7,324 bases of DNA from positions 1-7,324 of the forward strand of contig DAOWNK010000162.1 of assembly GCA_030642635.1 (NCBI GenBank), read 5' to 3'. The DNA is from Pirellulales bacterium. GTDB taxonomy: Bacteria; Planctomycetota; Planctomycetia; Pirellulales; Thermoguttaceae. The position numbers and the translations under genes were made by a program. Numbering within the stretch: position 1 is the first letter of the stretch; the number at the start of each line of letters is the position of its first letter. Positions 1 to 4,690 of this stretch are shown one piece after another. The notes under the pieces were generated by a model. It was given only the letters and a program-made list of their open reading frames with translations. It searched no databases and was not told the origin of the DNA.

Positions 1-1355
1 GAGCCGGTGACTATATCCCCGCCGGCCCAAACCCGATCCTTCGAGGTTCGGCCGTACTTGTCCGTCTCAACGTATCCCCAGCGGTTCAGCGCAAGGTTCG
101 GCGTGGTCTTGGCCAGCAGCGGATTCGCCCCGGCGCCGATGGCGACGATGACCAGATCGGTGTCGATTGAAAACTCCGAGTCTTCGATCGGCACCGGCCG
201 GCGTCGGCCGGAGTCGTCCGGCTCGCCCAGTTCCATTCTCAGGCACGTCATCCGCCGGATCATGCCATGCTCGTCACCATCCAACGCGATCGGGTTGGTA
301 AGCAGCTTGAAGACGATGCCTTCCTGCTCGGCATGGTGGATTTCTTCCTCTCGGGCAGGCAGCTCGGTCCGCGAGCGGCGGTAGACGATGTTCACCTGCT
401 CGGCGCCTAGCCTGAGTGCGGTTCGGGCGGAGTCCATCGCGACGTTCCCGCCGCCGACCACACACACGTTCCGCCCTCGGACCACCGGCGTGTCGTACTC
501 GGGAAACCTGTACGCCTTCATCAAGTTGCTTCGCGTAAGGTACTCGTTGGCCGAGTATACACCGCCGAGGTCCTCGCCTTCGACACCCAGGAACATCGGC
601 AACCCGGCCCCGACGCCGATAAACACCGCGTCGAACCCCGCTCCGCCGAAACCCGCTCCGTCGAGCATCTCGTCGATGGTGATCGACCGGCCGACGACCT
701 GGTTCAGTTCTAATTTCACGCCGAGTTGCACCAGGTAATCGATCTCCTCCTCGACGATCGCCTTGGGCAGCCGGAACTCAGGTATTCCGTACATCAGCAC
801 CCCACCCGGCTTGTGGAACGCCTCGAATATGGTCACGTCATGGCCCAGCAGGATCAGGTCTCCGGCCACTGTAAGCCCTGCCGGGCCGGAACCGATCACG
901 GCGATCCTCTTTCCGGTGGCCGGTTGTTTCTCTGGCAGTTCTATCAGGTTGTTTTCTCGTTCGTAGTCGGCCACAAAACGCTCGAGTCGGCCCACGGCCA
1001 CCGGCTCGAACTTCTTGCTCAGTATGCACTTCGCCTCGCACTGGCTCTCCTGCGGACAAACCCGGCCGCAGACTGCCGGCAGGACGTTGGTCTGCTTGAC
1101 CTTTCGGGCGGCGGCGGCAAACTCGCCCGCCGATATCAACGCCAGAAAGCCGGGTATATCCACATTTACCGGACAGCCGGCCACGCACAGCGGCTTCTTG
1201 CACTGTAGGCACCGGCCGGCCTCCTGTCGGGCCTGCTCGGGCGAGTAGCCCAGCGGCACCTCGTCGAAGTTCTTTGCCCGCCGGGCCGGGTCCTGCTCCG
1301 GCATTGGGGTGCGGGTTTTTTGGATCGGTTTCTTTTTGTTTGGAGTATCGGTCAT
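1..1355 (-). CDS. nfnB: NADPH-dependent glutamate synthase small-subunit-like flavoprotein / NfnB (SudA) large subunit, partial at the left edge
   Basis: An open frame runs without a stop from ATG at 1355 off the left edge, giving 451 codons; relatives are about 460-480 residues, so only a short C-terminal tail is missing. The N-terminus (about 49-110) has the cysteine pattern of two [4Fe-4S] clusters: CLQCKKPLCVAGCP (C49, C52, C57, C61) and VCGRVCPQESQCEAKC (C96, C100, C106, C110). An FAD Rossmann motif GSGPAG lies at 155-160, followed by KPGGVLMYGIPEFRLPK. A second nucleotide site, GGGNVAMDSAR, lies at 301-311, followed by YRRSRTELPAREEE. The last visible residues are GGDIVTG, the conserved FAD-binding end of the family. 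In the family this protein either supplies NADPH electrons to glutamate synthase or pairs with NfnA to couple NADH, NADPH and ferredoxin by flavin bifurcation. The adjacent nfnA favours NfnAB; the divergent glutamate-synthase-like gene keeps the other role open. It is cytoplasmic. No clear Shine-Dalgarno precedes the ATG. Confidence 0.93.
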   Translation of the reverse strand, partial: MTDTPNKKKPIQKTRTPMPEQDPARRAKNFDEVPLGYSPEQARQEAGRCLQCKKPLCVAGCPVNVDIPGFLALISAGEFAAAARKVKQTNVLPAVCGRVCPQESQCEAKCILSKKFEPVAVGRLERFVADYERENNLIELPEKQPATGKRIAVIGSGPAGLTVAGDLILLGHDVTIFEAFHKPGGVLMYGIPEFRLPKAIVEEEIDYLVQLGVKLELNQVVGRSITIDEMLDGAGFGGAGFDAVFIGVGAGLPMFLGVEGEDLGGVYSANEYLTRSNLMKAYRFPEYDTPVVRGRNVCVVGGGNVAMDSARTALRLGAEQVNIVYRRSRTELPAREEEIHHAEQEGIVFKLLTNPIALDGDEHGMIRRMTCLRMELGEPDDSGRRRPVPIEDSEFSIDTDLVIVAIGAGANPLLAKTTPNLALNRWGYVETDKYGRTSKDRVWAGGDIVTG

Positions 1356-1383
1356 CTTGATTTTAGCAGAATTGATAGCAACA

Positions 1384-1468
1384 CAGTGGCGCCGGCGTCT
1401 CGCCGGTGGTGCATAAGTATGGGTGTTACTTCGAATTGCGTCACACCGGCGGGACGCCGGTGCCACTG
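1384..1468. repeat. Long inverted repeat with 25-bp arms
   Basis: The arms are 1384-1408 and 1444-1468, separated by 35 bases. They are complementary at 23 of 25 positions, and in plus-strand RNA both mismatches would be G-U wobbles. Each arm also contains a smaller palindrome (for example CACCGGCG, GGA, CGCCGGTG in the right arm), so either one large or two small hairpins could form. The CCGGCG(G/T)CTCGCCGG style resembles interspersed repeats I associate with planctomycete genomes. It lies between nfnA and nfnB, where it could affect mRNA stability or the level of nfnB. Confidence 0.8.
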
Positions 1469-1470
1469 AT

Positions 1471-1613
1471 TTTTGTCCCTTAATTTTGTCCCTTAATTTT
1501 GTCCCTTAATTTTGTCCCTTAATTTTGTCCCTTAATTTTGTCCCTTAATTTTGCCCCTTAATTTTGCCCCTTAATTTTGCCCCTTAATTTTGCCCCTTAA
1601 TTTTGCCCCTTAA
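1471..1613. repeat. Tandem repeat, 11 perfect copies of a 13-bp unit
   Basis: The unit TTTTGTCCCTTAA occurs six times (1471-1548), followed immediately by five copies of the variant TTTTGCCCCTTAA (1549-1613). Copies are otherwise identical and have no spacers. On the minus strand the unit reads TTAAGGGGCAAAA or TTAAGGGACAAAA. The nfnA stop codon (1612-1610) lies inside the unit nearest nfnA. Because 13 is not a multiple of three, the array puts TAA in every minus-strand frame. It is an AT-richer minisatellite in an otherwise GC-rich neighbourhood and starts two bases after the inverted repeat at 1384-1468. Confidence 0.97.
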
Positions 1614-2449
1614 TTCAACTGCCGGCTTTCAATATATCGATCGAGCGAACACTTCTCCTCGGCCGTGTAAATCTTGTGCCGCGAGAGGACCGTATCCCAA
1701 TCGACCAGGTGGCCGTCGAACTCCGGGCCGTCGACGCAGGTGAACAGCGTTTGGTCGCCCACCTTCACGCGACACCCGCCGCACATGCCGGTGCCGTCGA
1801 CCATGATCGTGTTCAGGCTGACGACGGTCTTAACGCCGAACGGCCGAGTGGTCTCGGCGCAGAACTTCATCATAACGGCCGGCCCGATGGCATAGACGCA
1901 ACCGATGGACTCTGCGTCGTCTTCCAGCAATTCCTTCAGCGGTTCGGTGACCAGGCCTTTGCGTCCGCTGGAGCCATCGTCGGTGGTGATGATGTGCCGG
2001 TCGCTCACTGCTGAGAGTTTTTCTTTCCAGAAGAGTAACTCGGCGCGCCGGGCGCCCTGGATTGAGATTACCCGATTGCCGTGTTGTTTCAGAGCCTTGG
2101 CGATCGGGTAAATAGGTGCAGTGCCCACGCCTCCGGCGACCATCACAACCGTACCGAATCGGTCGATTTCGCTGGCGTGTCCCAGCGGCCCGATCATGGC
2201 GTACAGTTCGTCCCCCTCGGCCATTGCGGCCAGTTTTGCCGAGGAGGTGCCCACTACCATCAGCACCAGCGTGATAGTGCCGGCATTTTGGTCGTAGTCT
2301 GCGATGGTCAGCGGCACCCGTTCGCCGCGTTCGTCGGCCATGACGATGACAAAGTGCCCCGGCTGAGCCCTGGCGGCCACCTGCGGTGCATCGACCACAA
2401 TTTCGTGGATTTTGGGGACCAGTTCGAACTTTTTCAGGATACGTGGCAT
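1610..2449 (-). CDS. nfnA: NfnA / SudB-type ferredoxin-NADP reductase subunit (sulfide/dihydroorotate-dehydrogenase-like FAD/NAD-binding protein)
   Basis: This 279-residue cytoplasmic protein is a full-length match to the small subunit of NfnAB (NADH-dependent reduced ferredoxin:NADP oxidoreductase, also called sulfide dehydrogenase SudB). Residues 1-100 form the FAD-binding barrel, with the flavin motif RVPLTIADYD at 44-53. The NAD(P) site is VAGGVGTAPIYPIAKAL at 104-120. The C-terminal cluster-binding segment is VDGTGMCGGC with a later FTCVDG, giving D218, C223, C226 and C238. This Asp plus three Cys set matches the unusual [2Fe-2S] ligation reported for the Pyrococcus enzyme. In the family this subunit binds NAD(H) and passes electrons to NfnB. 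ATG at 2449 starts directly at the conserved N-terminus, although no good Shine-Dalgarno is visible. The TAA stop lies inside the 13-bp tandem repeat. nfnB follows 254 bases downstream on the same strand. PyrK-type dihydroorotate dehydrogenase electron transfer subunit is the main alternative, but the GltA-like partner argues against it. Confidence 0.92.
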   Translation of the reverse strand: MPRILKKFELVPKIHEIVVDAPQVAARAQPGHFVIVMADERGERVPLTIADYDQNAGTITLVLMVVGTSSAKLAAMAEGDELYAMIGPLGHASEIDRFGTVVMVAGGVGTAPIYPIAKALKQHGNRVISIQGARRAELLFWKEKLSAVSDRHIITTDDGSSGRKGLVTEPLKELLEDDAESIGCVYAIGPAVMMKFCAETTRPFGVKTVVSLNTIMVDGTGMCGGCRVKVGDQTLFTCVDGPEFDGHLVDWDTVLSRHKIYTAEEKCSLDRYIESRQLN

Positions 2450-2485
2450 TTGTGTGAGTTTTGAATGTATTGAGCGTAATCGTTT

Positions 2486-2632
2486 TGTAACATTTCAGCC
2501 GTTTGAAGTAGTTTTCGAGGAAAGTAGTTTAATAGCCGGGACGCAACGCGTCGCGGTGGTGTACCCGCAGGACGTTGTCCCCCGGCTATTATTGAGAATT
2601 ACGTGAAAACTTCATTGGGCTGAAATATTACA
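2486..2632. promoter_or_regulatory. Nested imperfect palindrome; candidate paired operator or MITE-like element
   Basis: The minus-strand reading of 2500-2486 (GGCTGAAATGTTACA) matches the plus-strand reading of 2618-2632 (GGCTGAAATATTACA) at 14 of 15 bases, and ACTTCA lies just outside the block in both copies. Each copy holds a 12-base near-palindrome, TGTAACATTTCA (2486-2497) and TGAAATATTACA (2621-2632). The midpoint of this pair (2559) almost coincides with that of the inner hairpin (2560). Such symmetry fits either one regulator serving both divergent promoters or the inverted ends of a small non-autonomous element. No clear target-site duplication is visible. I do not recognise the motif as a known regulator site. 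Confidence 0.55.
2531..2590. repeat. GC-rich interspersed hairpin (inverted repeat)
   Basis: Perfect 10-bp arms AATAGCCGGG (2531-2540) and CCCGGCTATT (2581-2590) enclose 40 bases whose two halves also pair partly (CAACG and GTC segments against ACGTTG and GAC). The TAGCCGGG outer sequence resembles the TAGCC starts of the hairpins at 4446-4622, so it may belong to the same broad family of REP-like elements. Confidence 0.75.
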
Positions 2633-2643
2633 TTGTTTATTAT
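2615..2643 (+). promoter_or_regulatory. Candidate sigma-70-type promoter for the glutamate-synthase-like gene
   Basis: A -35-like TTGGGC (2615-2620) is followed after 17 bases by a -10-like TATTAT (2638-2643). The spacer contains the TGAAATATTACA near-palindrome, so a protein bound there would block the promoter. If used, it gives a leader of roughly 140 bases. The assignment rests only on this match, and other weak boxes exist nearby. Confidence 0.35.
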
Positions 2644-2658
2644 CTGCCATCCCCAACT

Positions 2659-2714
2659 CATTGTCTACACGGCGCGATAATATCAGCGTAGCTAATACTA
2701 ACTATTAGACAATG
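2659..2714 (+). promoter_or_regulatory. Overlapping inverted repeats in the leader of the glutamate-synthase-like gene
   Basis: CATTGTCTA (2659-2667) is the exact reverse complement of TAGACAATG (2706-2714). A second pair, CTAATA (2692-2697) and TATTAG (2703-2708), shares bases 2706-2708 with the first, so the two stems exclude each other in full form. This could be a small attenuator-like switch or simply DNA operator sites. No known riboswitch class is recognised. Confidence 0.4.
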
Positions 2715-2778
2715 CGGTGGTTTCTTAATCAGCATATTGGGTTAAAATTACGGGTTCATGTTCACAAACTCAGAAACT

Positions 2779-2784
2779 AAGGAG
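2779..2784 (+). promoter_or_regulatory. Shine-Dalgarno site for the glutamate-synthase-like gene
   Basis: AAGGAG lies eight bases before the ATG at 2793. This is the best ribosome binding site on the plus strand of the window and fixes the start of the downstream gene. Confidence 0.85.
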
Positions 2785-2792
2785 AACCTGGA

Positions 2793-4397
2793 ATGAATTT
2801 GCAAACCCCTTGTGGTAACGATGTCTCGCAGACAAAGAACCGTTCGCGTAACGTGGCCCCGTGCTCTGGCCTGTGTACGCGGTGTCTGGATAGCTGTGTC
2901 GGCAATTGCGAGGTATTCAAGTCGTCGTTGCGTGGCCGCGAGGTCATCTATCCGGGACCGTTCGGCGAGTTGACAGCCGGCGGAGACAAAGAGTATCCGG
3001 TCGATTACTCGCATCTGAACATCATGGGCTATGCGCTCGGTGCGGAGGCCATCGACGAGGCCAACCCGGACAAGGCCATCTTCCCACAGGTCGATACCGC
3101 ATCGGTCTACGGCCACAGCTATCCGGTACGGATGCGGATGCCCATTTTCACCGGCGCCCTTGGGTCCACCGACATCGCACGCAGGCATTGGAATGGTCTG
3201 GCGGTCGGCGCGGCGATTTCCGGCATCTCGCTGGTGGTTGGCGAGAACGTTTGCGGCTTCGACCCAGGGCTGAAGCTGAACAAGAACGGTCATGTTACCG
3301 TATCGCCCGAAATGGCACGCCGTATTCAACTCTACAAGGAATGGAAAGAACAGTACGGAGACATTAGCGTCCAGATGAACGTCGAGGACACCCGCCTTGG
3401 CGTGGCCGAGTACGTTGTCGAAAAGCTTGGCGTGGAGACAATCGAGTTGAAGTGGGGTCAGGGCGCCAAGTGCATCGGCGGCGAGATCAAGGTCCACGAT
3501 CTGGACCGCGCATTGGAACTCCGCCGTCGCGGCTACATCGTCACGCCGAATCCCGAGGACTCAGCCAATCAGACCGCGTTCAAAGCCGGGGCGATCAAGG
3601 AGTTCGAGCGGCACTCGCGACTGGGCTTCATCGATGAGGATGGATTCCTTCGCGCGGTCGAGTACCTGCGCCGTCAGGTCGGCGCCAAGCGTGTATCGCT
3701 TAAGACCGGCGCCTACGGTCCGCGAGAGTTGGCCATGGCGATTAAATGGTGCTCGAAGGCTCGCGTCGATCTGCTTACGATCGACGGCGCCGGCGGCGGC
3801 ACCGGCATGAGCCCCTGGCGCATGATGGAGGAATGGGGGATTCCTACATTCTACCTACAGGCGATGGCATACAACTTCGCAAAGAGGCTTGCCGCACGCG
3901 GCGAATGGGTGCCGGATCTGGCCATGGCCGGCGGCTTCTCCACCGAAGACCATATCTTCAAAGTATTGGCCATGGGCGCGCCGTACTTCAAGGCCGTGTG
4001 CATGGGTCGTGCACTGATGATACCAGGGTTCGTCGGCGACAACATTCAGGCATTGCTCCGCAAGGATATTGATACCAAGTGGAAAGAGTTGCCGAAAACG
4101 GTCAGCGAATTCGGCAAAACCCCGGAGCAGATATTCGTTACCTACGCAACGCTCGAGGAAAAATACGGTAAGAACGAGATGGCAAAGATGCCGCTGGGCG
4201 CTATCGCCATGTACACCTACATCGACAAGTTGAGGACGGGCCTAAGCCAGCTTATGGCCGGCGCCCGCAGTTTCCGTCTCGATACCGTGACCCGTTCCGA
4301 CGTGGTTTGCCTTACCGAAGAGGCTGCCCGTGTGTCGAAAATTCCGTACGTCATGGACGCCGGCATGGAAGAGGCCGAAGCGATACTCGACGGCTAA
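2793..4397 (+). CDS. FMN-binding glutamate synthase family protein with an N-terminal cysteine cluster
   Basis: The 534-residue product matches the FMN/synthase barrel of glutamate synthase. Recognisable blocks are KWGQGAKCIGGE at 220-231 (compare the family K-x2-QGAKPGEGG), SLKTGAYG around K304, IDGAGGGTGMSP at 330-341, AGGFSTEDH from 379 and CMGRALMIPG from 403. These form the flavin and 2-oxoglutarate/2-iminoglutarate pocket in canonical enzymes. The N-terminal glutaminase (class II amidotransferase) domain is absent. So is the CX5CX4C motif for the [3Fe-4S] cluster: only isolated cysteines occur in the barrel. Instead residues 24-39 contain CSGLCTRCLDSCVGNC (C24, C28, C31, C35, C39), which probably binds an iron-sulfur cluster. 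The protein is cytoplasmic; no signal peptide or membrane segment is seen. An AAGGAG site fixes the start. It is divergent from nfnAB, a likely electron donor. Ammonia-dependent glutamate formation, a separate amidotransferase partner, or a different amino-group or redox reaction are all possible; the substrate is not shown by sequence. Confidence 0.88.
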   Translation: MNLQTPCGNDVSQTKNRSRNVAPCSGLCTRCLDSCVGNCEVFKSSLRGREVIYPGPFGELTAGGDKEYPVDYSHLNIMGYALGAEAIDEANPDKAIFPQVDTASVYGHSYPVRMRMPIFTGALGSTDIARRHWNGLAVGAAISGISLVVGENVCGFDPGLKLNKNGHVTVSPEMARRIQLYKEWKEQYGDISVQMNVEDTRLGVAEYVVEKLGVETIELKWGQGAKCIGGEIKVHDLDRALELRRRGYIVTPNPEDSANQTAFKAGAIKEFERHSRLGFIDEDGFLRAVEYLRRQVGAKRVSLKTGAYGPRELAMAIKWCSKARVDLLTIDGAGGGTGMSPWRMMEEWGIPTFYLQAMAYNFAKRLAARGEWVPDLAMAGGFSTEDHIFKVLAMGAPYFKAVCMGRALMIPGFVGDNIQALLRKDIDTKWKELPKTVSEFGKTPEQIFVTYATLEEKYGKNEMAKMPLGAIAMYTYIDKLRTGLSQLMAGARSFRLDTVTRSDVVCLTEEAARVSKIPYVMDAGMEEAEAILDG

Positions 4398-4445
4398 GGG
4401 CCGGCCAAAAAACAAACTGTGGGAAGCGTCTCTGACAGCGTGGAT

Positions 4446-4551
4446 TTAGCCGCCGTGCTTGCACGGCACGTCGACAGCGAGCCGCCGGGTTCATCCCGGC
4501 GCGAATCGCAGCGCACCGTGCTATTTAGCCCGCCGTGAATACACGGCGGGC
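4446..4551. repeat. Cluster of three REP-like hairpins
   Basis: Hairpin A is GCCGTGC-TT-GCACGGC (4452-4467), preceded by ATTTA. A second palindrome is GCCGGG-TTCAT-CCCGGC (4484-4500). Hairpin B is GCCCGCCGTG-AATA-CACGGCGGGC (4528-4551), a perfect 10-bp stem, also preceded by ATTTA. A and B share the ATTTAGCC start and the GTG/CAC top of the stem. They may stabilise the 3' end of the upstream transcript, act as terminators without a U-run, or serve as protein-binding REP sites. Confidence 0.75.
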
Positions 4552-4573
4552 AAACGTGGCAAGCGTTTTCCGC

Positions 4574-4622
4574 TAGCCCCGGGTGTATTCACCGCCCCGG
4601 GTGTATTCACCCGGGGCTAAAT
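4574..4622. repeat. REP-like hairpin with an 18-bp tandem duplication
   Basis: An 18-bp unit (GCCCCGGGTGTATTCACC) occurs twice back to back, at 4576-4593 and 4594-4611. The second copy continues into a perfect hairpin, GCCCCGGGTG-TATT-CACCCGGGGC (4594-4617). TAGCCCCGGGTG (4574-4585) can equally pair with CACCCGGGGCTA (4608-4619). Read on the minus strand, the element starts ATTTAGCCCC and has the same GTGAATACAC top as hairpin B, but a different stem. It ends six bases before the -35 box of the next gene. Confidence 0.8.
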
Positions 4623-4627
4623 GCTGA

Positions 4628-4656
4628 TTGAACATCAGATTATGGTATAATATAAT
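4628..4656 (+). promoter_or_regulatory. Sigma-70-type promoter of the Hsp70 gene
   Basis: TTGAAC (4628-4633), a 17-base spacer and TATAAT (4651-4656) form a near-consensus promoter; a second TATAAT at 4646-4651 has too short a spacer. Transcription would start near 4663, leaving a leader of about 28 bases before the ATG at 4691. No CIRCE element or other obvious heat-shock operator is seen, which suggests housekeeping expression. Confidence 0.7.
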
Positions 4657-4690
4657 CGTTTGTGGACTAAGAAACGAGATTATATCCGAC

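Larger units (their letters stand above)
2450..2792. other. Divergent intergenic region between nfnA and the glutamate-synthase-like gene
   Basis: No protein-coding gene is visible in these 343 bases. The region is AT-richer than its flanks and must carry the start signals for both divergent genes. It holds a central hairpin (2531-2590), two outer TGWAAYATTWCA-type near-palindromes placed symmetrically around it (2486-2497 and 2621-2632), and a leader segment with two overlapping inverted repeats (2659-2714). A weak minus-strand promoter candidate for nfnA is GTTACA (2491-2486), 16 bases, then TACATT (2469-2464), but it would leave only a very short leader. Confidence 0.75.
4398..4690. other. 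Intergenic region with REP-like hairpins and the Hsp70 promoter
   Basis: These 293 bases hold no supported gene. After the stop there is a GGGCCGGCC palindrome followed by an A-run, which is not a rho-independent terminator for the plus strand. The region then carries four GC-rich palindromes (4452-4622) and ends with a strong promoter and short leader for the Hsp70 gene. Confidence 0.8.

Noticed and set aside
726..1208. 160-codon plus-strand frame
   Set aside because: Antisense shadow of nfnB, whose minus-strand motifs are unambiguous here.
1471..1613. CRISPR array
   Set aside because: The units are 13 bp, directly adjacent and have no spacers; no cas gene is near.
2591..2792. Known nitrogen riboswitch or Rex/NtcA/GlnR operator
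   Set aside because: No match to glutamine riboswitch cores or to TTGTGAAnnnnnnTTCACAA, GTAN8TAC or TGTNAN7TNACA patterns was found by eye.
2748..3497. 249-codon minus-strand frame
   Set aside because: It lies antisense to the strongly supported glutamate-synthase-like gene, its product resembles no family I know, and it covers the plus-strand ribosome site.
4398..4440. Rho-independent terminator after the glutamate-synthase-like gene
   Set aside because: The palindrome GGCCGGCC is followed by A residues, not the T-run needed on this strand.
4628..4690. Upstream TTG start for the Hsp70, adding 21 residues
   Set aside because: The TTG forms part of the -35 box and the added residues precede the TATAAT, so they would not be transcribed from that promoter; Hsp70 proteins start close to the GIDLGTT motif.
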